Shown here in pieces: positions 1 to 6,054 of a stretch of DNA of 7,808 bases (the first letter of the stretch is position 1; every line of letters begins with the position of its first letter). The stretch comes from Acidobacteriota bacterium (lineage in GTDB: Bacteria > Acidobacteriota > Terriglobia > Terriglobales > Acidobacteriaceae). The stretch spans positions 1 to 7,808 of the forward strand of contig JAKBAG010000146.1 of the NCBI GenBank assembly GCA_021809235.1, in the 5' to 3' direction. Both the position numbers and the translations under genes were made by a program. The notes below the pieces were generated by a model. It worked only from the letters and a program-made list of their open reading frames with translations. It did not search any database and was not told where the DNA came from.

Positions 1-778
1 GCAACCATGTAAGCAGCAGATAAAAAACGTAGTTATACGAGCCGAAACCGATGGCAACGCCCAGTACCTTGGGCTCGCGGGCCAGTCGCAGCAGCGGGAT
101 CGGCTTGTGCGAAACATGGGCCTCCTCGGGTACCAGGGAAATATAGTGTCGTTCTTCTTCGCTGAGCAGCGGATCGTCGTCCGGATCGCGATACACGCGC
201 CAAAAGTACACGAGATAAAGCAGACTGATGGCTCCGGTCAGTGCAAAGCTCCATCGCCACCCGATAGCCAGCAGCGCAACCCCCAGCAGAGGGACTCCGA
301 TGGCCGAGGCAAACTTGGCTGCCGCATCGAAGATCGAGGTTGCCGTCGTGCGCTCGGCGCGCGGAAACCAGCGCCCAACCGCCTTCGCGTTGGCGGGGAA
401 TGTGGGTGCCTCGCCCACTCCCAGCAGCAGACGCGCAGCAAAGAAGGAGGGAATTCCGCGGCTCAGTCCCGAGGCGAACGACGCAATGCTCCACAGAAAG
501 ATGCTGATCCGTCCGGTGCGCCGCACTCCGAATCGATCCAGAATCACCCCGATCGGCAGTTGCAGGCTGGCATAGGTCCAGTTGTAAGCACCCAGCAGAT
601 AGCCAAAAACGATCGCATCAATACCGAAGTCGTGATGGAGAGCAGCCTGCGAAATCGACAGGTTCACCCGGTCAAAGTAGTTGACCAGAACGCCGATACC
701 CAGAAGCCAGGCAATGCGCCAGCGACGGCGGTTCTGCCGTCCGATGGGCGCGGAATGGACCTGTTCCTGAAAGGACAT
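1..778 (-). CDS. MFS transporter, anion:cation symporter (hexuronate/sugar-acid) type, 3' part missing
   Basis: Inner-membrane secondary transporter. The reading frame opens at an ATG at 778 and runs without a stop to the window edge, giving 259 residues of an expected 420-450. TM1 (about residues 21-43) carries NYFDRVNLS. The TM2-TM3 loop has the MFS motif-A form LDRFGVRRTGR (residues 80-90). TM4 has GVGEAPTFPAN followed by WFPRAER (residues 120-143). These are hallmarks of the ACS family, which includes ExuT-like hexuronate, galactonate and glucarate carriers. After TM6 comes an acidic central loop with SEEERHYI (206-213), and TM7 starts near 238. The missing part is the second six-helix half. 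No strong ribosome binding site is visible before the ATG. The gene is divergent from the GH16 gene, with a possible shared operator between them. The family call is firm. The substrate (sugar acid, or another organic anion) cannot be read from the sequence. Confidence 0.9.
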   Translation of the reverse strand, partial: MSFQEQVHSAPIGRQNRRRWRIAWLLGIGVLVNYFDRVNLSISQAALHHDFGIDAIVFGYLLGAYNWTYASLQLPIGVILDRFGVRRTGRISIFLWSIASFASGLSRGIPSFFAARLLLGVGEAPTFPANAKAVGRWFPRAERTTATSIFDAAAKFASAIGVPLLGVALLAIGWRWSFALTGAISLLYLVYFWRVYRDPDDDPLLSEEERHYISLVPEEAHVSHKPIPLLRLAREPKVLGVAIGFGSYNYVFYLLLTWL

Positions 779-846
779 GGGTGAGAAGGTTGCGGTGCTG
801 CGCCCGGGGTTTGGTCTGCTCTCCAGCTCAAATCCTCAAGCCTAAC

Positions 847-874
847 CATAGTACAGCAGCCGGCTCAGTGTCGG
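847..874 (-). promoter_or_regulatory. Possible promoter of the divergent MFS transporter
   Basis: Read on the minus strand, CCGACA (874-869) is followed after 16 nt by TACTAT (852-847), each matching 4 of 6 positions of the sigma-70 consensus. Transcription would begin near 840, leaving a leader of about 60 nt before the ATG at 778. This is weak pattern evidence only. The rest of 779-951 holds nothing else recognisable beyond the operator-like dyad and the GH16 start region. Confidence 0.22.
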
Positions 875-893
875 ATCTCGCCTATTGGCTTTG

Positions 894-907
894 GAAAAAC
901 GTTTGAC
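894..907. promoter_or_regulatory. Operator-like CG-centred dyad in the divergent intergenic region
   Basis: GAAAAACGTTTGAC contains the perfect 8-bp palindrome AAACGTTT (897-904), and the outermost G/C pair (894 and 907) is also symmetric, so 10 of 14 positions obey the dyad. LacI-family operators typically have a central CG flanked by A-rich and T-rich half-sites, and a LacI-family gene lies about 1.35 kb downstream. The site overlaps a possible -35 element of the GH16 gene (TTGACT, 903-908). It lies upstream of the possible minus-strand promoter, so one repressor could act on both divergent genes. Binding by the regulator in this window is inferred. Confidence 0.45.
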
Positions 908-932
908 TGTATGTGTGGAGGGGTGATACGAA
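903..932 (+). promoter_or_regulatory. Possible promoter of the GH16 gene
   Basis: TTGACT (903-908) matches 5 of 6 positions of the -35 consensus. TACGAA (927-932), 18 nt later, matches only 3 of 6 of the -10 consensus. If used, transcription would start near 939, which would exclude the upstream GTG codons at 913 and 934 as starts and favour the ATG at 952 or the GTG at 958. The -35 overlaps the operator-like dyad, the geometry expected for repression. Confidence 0.25.
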
Positions 933-943
933 GGTGGCTGCAT

Positions 944-948
944 GGAGG
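944..948 (+). promoter_or_regulatory. Ribosome binding site candidate that bears on the GH16 start
   Basis: GGAGG lies 3 nt before ATG 952 and 9 nt before the in-frame GTG 958. A second purine-rich run, GGAGGGG (917-923), lies 10 nt before an in-frame GTG at 934. The spacing favours GTG 958 or GTG 934 over ATG 952, whereas codon choice favours ATG 952. All three starts keep the lipoprotein signal, so the mature protein is unchanged. Confidence 0.4.
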
Positions 949-951
949 TGC

Positions 952-2109
952 ATGCTGGTGAACATACAGCACGAATTCTGGAGCGGTAAATCCCTGAAGG
1001 CAGCGGCAATTCTTCTTGCAGCGCCCCTGATACTGAGCTGCGGTGGATCCGGTACAGCCGCAGGTACTGGCACATCTGCCGGAACTCCAGCGGCGCAGGC
1101 CCCGGCAATCACGACGGCCTCCGCGATGGGCGGAGCGCAGATGGTTACCCTCCAGAGCGCGACCCCGGGTGCGGCTATCTATTACACCGTTGACGGCTCC
1201 ATGCCTACCACCGCCTCTACGCTCTATCAGGCTCCGTTCCTCGTCGATTCCAGCCTCACGGTCAAGGCGATGGCCACTGCCAGCGGAGATACTCCCAGCA
1301 CTGTTTCCAGCCAGAGCTTCACCATGCAGATTGCCTCCGGAACGCTGGTCTGGAGCGACGAATTCACGAACACGGGCAGCGCCAATGCGCAGCCCAATCC
1401 CGCCGTCTGGACCTACGATACGGGCAACAGCGGCTGGGGAAACAACGAGCTGGAAGACTACTGCGCCTGGGGGGCGAATGCCGCGCCGTGCAATGCTGCT
1501 TCACCCAATGCCTATGTCGGGACAGACAGTGCACTGCACATCGTTGCCCAGCAGCCAGCACCGGGAACCTACACCTCAGCACGACTCAAGTCGCAGGGAC
1601 TTTTCAGCTTTCAGTATGGACGCGTGGAGGCGCGTATCCAACTGCCCGAGCAGCAGGGCTTCTGGCCTGCCTTCTGGATGCTTGGGAACAACATTGCCAC
1701 CGTCAACTGGCCGGCCTGTGGCGAGATGGATATCGCCGAGCGCGTGAATGCGGCGACGACACCGGACTGGAATATGGGATCGGTGCATGGAACCGGATTC
1801 ACGGGTACAAATCTCGGGACGAAATACAATTTCCCAGCCGGAGAGACGGCCGCGGGTTGGCATACCTACGGCATGATCTGGAAGCCTGGATCGGTGGCCT
1901 ACTATATAGACGATCCCTCACATCCCTATGCCACGTTTACGCCTTCCAGCATCAGCTCCCTCAGCGGCTCGGTCTGGCCCTTTGATTCCGGACCATCCTT
2001 CTTCATCCTGAATCTGGCTGTGGGTGGGAACTGGCCCGGAGCGCCTACGGTGTCCACCACGTTTCCCGCGCAGATCGTCGTTGATTATGTGAGGATTTAC
2101 ACCAACTGA
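952..2109 (+). CDS. Secreted lipoprotein glycoside hydrolase family 16 (laminarinase-like endo-beta-glucanase)
   Basis: Predicted to hydrolyse internal beta-1,3 (or mixed beta-1,3/1,4) glucan bonds outside the cytoplasm. Counted from ATG 952 the protein has 385 residues. It begins with a signal peptide whose hydrophobic core ends in the lipobox ILSC at Cys30, followed by a Gly/Ala/Thr-rich linker. Residues about 52-123 resemble the FN3-associated/chitobiase C-terminal-like domain (IYYTVDGSMPT, then LTVKAMA). The GH16 domain spans about 132-385 and includes GWGNNELEDY, GRVEARIQLP and WPAFWMLG. Its active-site motif is GEMDIAE, with nucleophile Glu258, Asp260 and acid/base Glu263. The E-x-D-x-x-E spacing is that of the laminarinase/agarase branch. 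An inserted YC...PC pair (Cys171, Cys180) may form a disulfide. The domain is complete and ends in VDYVRIYTN, the usual last strand. Exact substrate is inferred. The start codon is uncertain (913, 934, 952 or 958). Confidence 0.93.
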   Translation: MLVNIQHEFWSGKSLKAAAILLAAPLILSCGGSGTAAGTGTSAGTPAAQAPAITTASAMGGAQMVTLQSATPGAAIYYTVDGSMPTTASTLYQAPFLVDSSLTVKAMATASGDTPSTVSSQSFTMQIASGTLVWSDEFTNTGSANAQPNPAVWTYDTGNSGWGNNELEDYCAWGANAAPCNAASPNAYVGTDSALHIVAQQPAPGTYTSARLKSQGLFSFQYGRVEARIQLPEQQGFWPAFWMLGNNIATVNWPACGEMDIAERVNAATTPDWNMGSVHGTGFTGTNLGTKYNFPAGETAAGWHTYGMIWKPGSVAYYIDDPSHPYATFTPSSISSLSGSVWPFDSGPSFFILNLAVGGNWPGAPTVSTTFPAQIVVDYVRIYTN

Positions 2110-2147
2110 GTCTTCTTCGGATCTTTGAATCGTCGCGGATTTTCCAT

Positions 2148-2177
2148 TTGTATTGGGAATTGCCCGACTGCTAGACT
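2148..2177 (+). promoter_or_regulatory. Weak promoter candidate before the LacI-family gene
   Basis: TTGTAT (2148-2153) and TAGACT (2172-2177) are 18 nt apart and match the consensus at 3 and 4 of 6 positions. They lie in the 153-nt gap between the GH16 stop and the regulator start. No CG-centred operator dyad comparable to the two other sites was found in this gap, and no convincing hairpin terminator follows the GH16 stop. Confidence 0.2.
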
Positions 2178-2262
2178 TTGCCAAGCTTCAGGCTTTCCCG
2201 CAGAGGCATGCGTATGGGGCATCCGAGCATGCCGCTGCGAATCAGAAACGAGGCGCAAGTTT

Positions 2263-3324
2263 ATGGCGCAAAGCAAGACTCCCGTGCGCACAGGCACCAA
2301 GGAATCCTCTTCCCCGGTTACACTCAAGGTTCTGGCGGCACGGCTGAATCTGGATCCTGCCACCGTTTCTGTGGTACTGAACAATGTCCCCGGTCGGTCC
2401 ATTCCCGAGTCCACGCGGGAGCGGATTCGCGCCATGGCACGTGAGCTCAACTACCACCCCAGTTACATTGCGCGTTCCCTTCGTAACCGGCGCACCATGA
2501 TGGTCGGAATTTTGACGCCCGTGCTCTCCGAGGGCTACCACTCCGAGGTTATGAATGGTATCTTCGAGCAGCTTATCGAGCAGGATTATTTCAACTTCAT
2601 CGCCACGCACCGTCATCGCGCTGATCTGGTAACCAAATACCCCAGCATGATGCAAAGCCGGGGTGCCGAAGGTATTCTGGCCATTGACACCCACCTAGAC
2701 GGCCCACTTCCGGTCCCTGCTGTTTCCATTGCAGGCCACACCGCAATTCCCGGCGTTACCAATGTACTGCTGGACCATACGGCCGCTGCCCGACTAGCCC
2801 TCGAGCATCTGCATGCACTTGGCCATCGCAGCATTGCCTTCATGCACGGCCACCCGGACAGCTCTGACTCCGAATCCCGCTGGGAGGCGCTGCAGGTCGC
2901 CGCACAGCAGCTGGGAATTGCCATCGATCCTGCGCTGACGGTGCACATTGACGAGGACCGCACCACACCCGAACTCGGCTATCCCGTTGTCGAGCGGCTG
3001 CTCCGGCAGAAGCGTCCGTTTACCGCTATGGTCTGTTTCAATGATGTGGCTGCCATCGGTGTCATCCGTGCCCTGCACGACGCGCAGATCCGCGTGCCGC
3101 AGGATGTATCCATCCTTGGCTTCGATGACGTGCCCTACGCAGCCTTTCACTCTCCGCGGCTGACCACCATCCGCCAACCCCTGCATGCCATGGGCGCGCT
3201 GGCTGCGCGTCTGCTGATGGATCAGCTGAGTGGCCAGGGTGAAGCGAAGGCCGAAGTCATGGTCGCGCCGGAGCTGGTGGTGCGCGAGTCCACAGGAGCC
3301 GCTTCCGGCAGACAGGGAAAGTAG
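2263..3324 (+). CDS. LacI-family transcriptional regulator
   Basis: A 353-residue DNA-binding sugar-sensing regulator of normal family length. The start at ATG 2263 is preceded by GAGG (2250-2253) at 9 nt. The frame is open further upstream, but that stretch has no family similarity. The helix-turn-helix lies at about residues 19-41 (VTLKVLAARLNL, then TVSVVLNN), followed by IPESTRERI. The hinge helix NYHPSYIARSLR (63-74) leads into the periplasmic-binding-protein-like effector domain (about 78-342). That domain has the family signatures GHRSIAFMHG (187-196), FNDVAAIGVIRAL (259-271), VPQDVSILGFDD (278-289) and LTTIRQP (300-306). The usual Arg of TVSRVLN is Val37 here. The next gene begins 6 nt downstream, so the two are probably co-transcribed, and the effector is probably a sugar that the transporter carries. 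Whether it controls the GH16 and nucleotidyltransferase genes is inferred from operator-like sites. Confidence 0.95.
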   Translation: MAQSKTPVRTGTKESSSPVTLKVLAARLNLDPATVSVVLNNVPGRSIPESTRERIRAMARELNYHPSYIARSLRNRRTMMVGILTPVLSEGYHSEVMNGIFEQLIEQDYFNFIATHRHRADLVTKYPSMMQSRGAEGILAIDTHLDGPLPVPAVSIAGHTAIPGVTNVLLDHTAAARLALEHLHALGHRSIAFMHGHPDSSDSESRWEALQVAAQQLGIAIDPALTVHIDEDRTTPELGYPVVERLLRQKRPFTAMVCFNDVAAIGVIRALHDAQIRVPQDVSILGFDDVPYAAFHSPRLTTIRQPLHAMGALAARLLMDQLSGQGEAKAEVMVAPELVVRESTGAASGRQGK

Positions 3325-3330
3325 CAACGC

Positions 3331-4485
3331 ATGCCGACTGCAAGCGCAGGACGCACGCAGCATGGCCTGCGCGATAGCTGGCTTCTCTCGATCATCTTTG
3401 CGGCAACCGGAGTCGGCATGGCGCTTCCGGGAGCCATCCTTCCGGCACTCATGCGTCAGTGGTCGCTCGAGGACAGCGGTGCCGGGCTGCTGCTGTTCCT
3501 GGCCTGGCTGGGATCCTCAACCGGCGCGCTTGCAGCAGGAAGCCATCGACGCAGCGTAACGGCCGGTGGCTGCCTTGCCGTGGCCGCTGCACTGGCAGCC
3601 ATGGCGACGGGGTCGGCGCAACTGCGCTTTGTAGAGATGTTTGTCTACGGGCTTGGCCTCGGCGCTGCCATGACCGCAATCAGCCTGGTGCAGGCCGAGC
3701 GGCAGGCCCACGACAGCGGCCGGGAGATGAATCGGTTGAACATGATCTGGTCGCTCGGTGCCGTCGTCTGTCCGGTACTTGCGGCGCATTCGCTCCGCGT
3801 CGCCAGTCCGCGTGCCATCTGCGGGGGGCTTGCCGTGGTCTTCGCCTTGCTGTGGCTGCTGGCGCTACGCCCTGCTCTGGATGAAGTGGGTCAGTCTTGG
3901 GCGACGCCGGGCTCTGGAACCACTTCCGGTTGGCACGCCATGTGGCCGCTTGCCCTGGTGCTGCTTGCCTTCCTGCCTACAGGAATTGAAAGCACCATGG
4001 GCGGTTGGGTCACCGAGTACGCACAGCGTCAGCAGCAAACGATCGCCACCTCCGTGGCAGCCGGAAGCCTGTTCTGGGGCGGCATTCTGGTCAGTCGTGC
4101 CTGCAGTGCCACACGCCTGCTCGCCTGGCGAACCGAGCACAAGGTTCTGCTGCAGAGCGTCTGGACCATTCTGGCCGGTGTGGTGCTTCTGGTCGCGTTG
4201 CCCAACCAGTTCGGCATCCTTTGTGGCAATGCGCTGGTTGGCTTCGGTCTAGGGCCAGTGTATCCGCTGGCTCTGGCGCTGGCTCTGCGCCATCGGGATC
4301 ATCCCAGCATCTTCTGGATTGCCGGTCTGGGTTCGGCTTTGTTGCCGTGGGTCACAGGCATGGCTTCCTCTCTTGGGCACTCCCTGCGCTTCGGCCTTGT
4401 GGTTCCGCTTGCTGCAGCGTTGGTGCTGGTGGCCTGCAGTCTTGCTTTGCCCATTGCTACCGAGGATGCAGGCAGTGGCTCCTGA
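3331..4485 (+). CDS. MFS sugar transporter, FucP-like (FHS) type
   Basis: An integral inner-membrane carrier of 384 residues with about twelve hydrophobic segments, probably importing a monosaccharide by proton symport. TM1 lies near residues 17-38 (FAATGVGMALPGAILPAL), TM4 near 101-122, TM7 near 205-228, TM10 near 294-316, TM11 near 325-344 and TM12 near 351-372. Features recalling the fucose:proton symporter group are MNRLNMIWSLGAVVCP before and in TM5, GIESTMGGWVTEY in TM7 (this group often has an acidic residue here) and GFGLGPVYP in TM10. The ATG follows the regulator stop by 6 nt with only a weak purine run (GGGAAAG) before it, which suggests translational coupling. The cytoplasmic loop after TM6 is short. 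MFS membership is secure. The FucP-like placement is from motif memory, and the substrate is unknown but should match the regulator's effector. Confidence 0.88.
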   Translation: MPTASAGRTQHGLRDSWLLSIIFAATGVGMALPGAILPALMRQWSLEDSGAGLLLFLAWLGSSTGALAAGSHRRSVTAGGCLAVAAALAAMATGSAQLRFVEMFVYGLGLGAAMTAISLVQAERQAHDSGREMNRLNMIWSLGAVVCPVLAAHSLRVASPRAICGGLAVVFALLWLLALRPALDEVGQSWATPGSGTTSGWHAMWPLALVLLAFLPTGIESTMGGWVTEYAQRQQQTIATSVAAGSLFWGGILVSRACSATRLLAWRTEHKVLLQSVWTILAGVVLLVALPNQFGILCGNALVGFGLGPVYPLALALALRHRDHPSIFWIAGLGSALLPWVTGMASSLGHSLRFGLVVPLAAALVLVACSLALPIATEDAGSGS

Positions 4486-4502
4486 GCATACAGCCGGAGA
4501 AT

Positions 4503-4508
4503 TATGAT
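4503..4508 (+). promoter_or_regulatory. Likely -10 element of a promoter for the nucleotidyltransferase gene
   Basis: TATGAT matches 5 of 6 positions of the sigma-70 -10 consensus. No good -35 hexamer is found 16-18 nt upstream, where the preceding gene ends. The element overlaps the left end of the LacI-type dyad at 4505-4518, so bound repressor would block it. Transcription would begin near 4515, giving a leader of about 75 nt. Confidence 0.35.
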
Positions 4509-4518
4509 AGCGTTTACA
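4505..4518. promoter_or_regulatory. LacI-family operator (cre-like dyad)
   Basis: TGATAGCGTTTACA matches the CcpA-type cre consensus TGWAANCGNTNWCA at 13 of 14 positions, the mismatch being T at the fourth base. The outer TG/CA pairs, the A/T at position 5/10 and the central CG are symmetric, and flanking A4504/T4519 extends the dyad. LacI-family proteins other than CcpA use very similar sites, so the regulator encoded at 2263-3324 is the natural candidate. The site lies in the 106-nt gap after the transporter and overlaps a -10-like hexamer, so the nucleotidyltransferase may have its own repressed promoter in addition to read-through. Confidence 0.6.
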
Positions 4519-4591
4519 TGGCCGTTCCCGTTTGTCTCCGCCCGACTTCCAGACGCGGAAAAAGCCAATTCCACGCAGGGATAAGGATTGC

Positions 4592-5494
4592 ATGAGTACT
4601 CCTACGCTTCTCGTACTTGCCGCCGGCATGGGTAGCCGCTACGGTGGATTGAAACAGATTGATCCTGTTGGTCCTCATGGCGAAGCCATCCTCGATTACT
4701 CGGTCTATGACGCGATGCGTGCCGGTTTTGGCCGGGTCGTCTTCCTGATCCGGCGTTCGATTGAAGACGCCTTTCGTGCCTCGGTGGGCTCCCGCTATCA
4801 GGGCAGTCTTCCTGTGGAGTATGCCTTTCAGGAACTGGAGGATCTCCCCCCGGGATTTTCCCTGCCCGAAGGACGGGAAAAACCCTGGGGCACCACGCAT
4901 GCTGTTCTCTGTGCCGCCCACTCTCTGCCAGGTCCGTTTGCCGTCATCAACGCGGATGATTTCTACGGTGCAGCCAGCTATCGTGTGCTTGCCCAGCACC
5001 TGCAATGCGGCAGTCCCGATTTTGCCATGGTCGGCTTCGTGCTTCGCCGGACGCTTTCGGCCTTTGGCTCGGTGGCGCGCGGCATCTGCCAGGTGGATGC
5101 TGCGGGCCTGCTGCAGAGTGTCGTGGAGCATACGCAGATCACGCCGGAGGGGCAGGCAGCGCGCAGCATCCAGCCCGATGGATCTGCCCTGCCGCTCACC
5201 GGAGACGAACTGGTCTCGATGAATATGTGGGGCTTTACTCCGGCGATCTTTGACCCGCTCGCTCGGGACTTTCAGCAATTCCTGCAGTTGTCCGGAAGCG
5301 AGCTTAAGTCCGAGTGCTACCTGCCCAACTCCGTCAACACGCTGGTGGCCAGCGGATCTGCCCGTGTGCGCATGCTCTCTTCCCCGGATGCCTGGTTCGG
5401 AGTCACCTATCGCGAGGACCGGGAGAGCGTGGTGGCGCGTATTGCAGCGCTGGTGCAGGCGGGGGACTACCCGGCGCAGCTCTGGCCTTCCTGA
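4592..5494 (+). CDS. Sugar-nucleotide pyrophosphorylase-like nucleotidyltransferase
   Basis: A cytoplasmic enzyme of 300 residues predicted to transfer a nucleotidyl group to a sugar 1-phosphate, releasing pyrophosphate. The N-terminus has the nucleotide-binding loop LAAGMGSRYGGLKQIDPVG (residues 9-27), including the G-x-G-S-R...K signature with Lys21. Next come GEAILDYSVYDA (30-41), GTTHAVLCA (100-108) and the likely metal-binding NADDFYG (120-126). The C-terminal segment WFGVTYREDRE (268-278), ending GDYPAQLW, fits a family of about 300 residues that I recall in Acidobacteriota and Bacteroidota, often beside a sugar kinase. No kinase lies in this window. The ATG is preceded by AGGA (4584-4587) with 4 nt spacing. 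The frame extends upstream to a TTG at 4532, but without a binding site or family similarity. The sugar and nucleotide used are unknown. Confidence 0.87.
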   Translation: MSTPTLLVLAAGMGSRYGGLKQIDPVGPHGEAILDYSVYDAMRAGFGRVVFLIRRSIEDAFRASVGSRYQGSLPVEYAFQELEDLPPGFSLPEGREKPWGTTHAVLCAAHSLPGPFAVINADDFYGAASYRVLAQHLQCGSPDFAMVGFVLRRTLSAFGSVARGICQVDAAGLLQSVVEHTQITPEGQAARSIQPDGSALPLTGDELVSMNMWGFTPAIFDPLARDFQQFLQLSGSELKSECYLPNSVNTLVASGSARVRMLSSPDAWFGVTYREDRESVVARIAALVQAGDYPAQLWPS

Positions 5495-5507
5495 GGCTGC
5501 TGCTGCC

Positions 5508-6041
5508 CTAATATACGCGGATACGAATCCCTGAGCTGATGCCAAACGAGCTCAAGTTGCCGAAGGTGAATTGCGGCCAGTCCTGATATTCCAGGTCCGC
5601 CACGCGGAAGGAGATGCGGTGGTTCAGGTGGTAATCCACGCCTCCTCCGGGCGCCACCACAAAATAGCTGCCATGCGCCAGCCCATACGGGAAGGAAAAC
5701 TCGCCGTCGCCCACCAGCACCTTCACATAGGGCTGGAAGCGATGAACGTCGTGGAAGCCGTAGCGCGGACCAATCAGATACGTGGACAGGTGGACATCTG
5801 CCGTCTGCTGCCAGCGCAGGTTACGATATTCGGCCTCGACGCCAGGCCTCCCCTTCGGCTCTGCATCCACAAAGGCTCCAAAGCCAGACATCTGGCGTGA
5901 GCCATAGCCAACCTCGTAGTAGGAGCCAAACGCGCCCACTGTCACGACCACGCCGCCCACGTCGGCGGACTCGGCTACCTGGGCGCGTGCGCCCAGACCG
6001 CCAAGGACAACAAGAGTGAGAAGCAGCAGATACCGACGCAT
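5508..6041 (-). CDS. Small outer-membrane beta-barrel protein
   Basis: A 177-residue exported protein. It starts with a signal peptide (MRRYLLLLTLVVLGGLGARA) whose AxA site predicts cleavage after Ala20. The mature part of about 157 residues alternates polar and hydrophobic residues in short strands separated by Gly/Asp turns. It ends in IRIRVY, an aromatic terminus as expected of the BAM recognition signal. Size suggests an eight-stranded barrel of the OmpA/OmpW-like type. The segment FVVAPGGGVDYHLNHRISFRV (from about residue 127) is typical of acidobacterial barrel proteins annotated only as outer membrane beta-barrel. A purine-rich GGAGAGA precedes the ATG. The gene starts 13 nt after the stop of the Ig-like repeat gene, so the two are probably one transcription unit. 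Its role (structural, adhesive or porin) cannot be told from the sequence. Confidence 0.82.
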   Translation of the reverse strand: MRRYLLLLTLVVLGGLGARAQVAESADVGGVVVTVGAFGSYYEVGYGSRQMSGFGAFVDAEPKGRPGVEAEYRNLRWQQTADVHLSTYLIGPRYGFHDVHRFQPYVKVLVGDGEFSFPYGLAHGSYFVVAPGGGVDYHLNHRISFRVADLEYQDWPQFTFGNLSSFGISSGIRIRVY

Positions 6042-6054
6042 ATTCTCTCCGATT

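Noticed and set aside
21..38. A/T-flanked ACGT sequence resembling an operator
   Set aside because: It lies deep within the MFS coding frame, encoding a hydrophobic helix, and lacks dyad symmetry beyond the central bases.
107..784. 225-codon plus-strand open frame
   Set aside because: It is antisense to the MFS transporter, whose minus-strand frame carries ACS-family motifs throughout. The plus-strand product has no recognisable features.
2128..2141. AATC/GATT inverted repeat after the GH16 stop
   Set aside because: The arms are only 4 bp with no T-tract after them, so it supports neither a terminator nor an operator call.
2125..2262. In-frame extension of the LacI-family gene from TTG 2125
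   Set aside because: The 46 added residues resemble no LacI N-terminus, and the ATG at 2263 has a well-spaced GAGG.
4532..4591. In-frame extension of the nucleotidyltransferase from TTG 4532
   Set aside because: There is no ribosome binding site there. The family begins just before the TLLVLAAG strand, which ATG 4592 fits.
4514..5545. 343-codon open frame on the minus strand
   Set aside because: It lies wholly antisense to the well-supported nucleotidyltransferase, has no family features, and is a by-product of GC-rich codon use.
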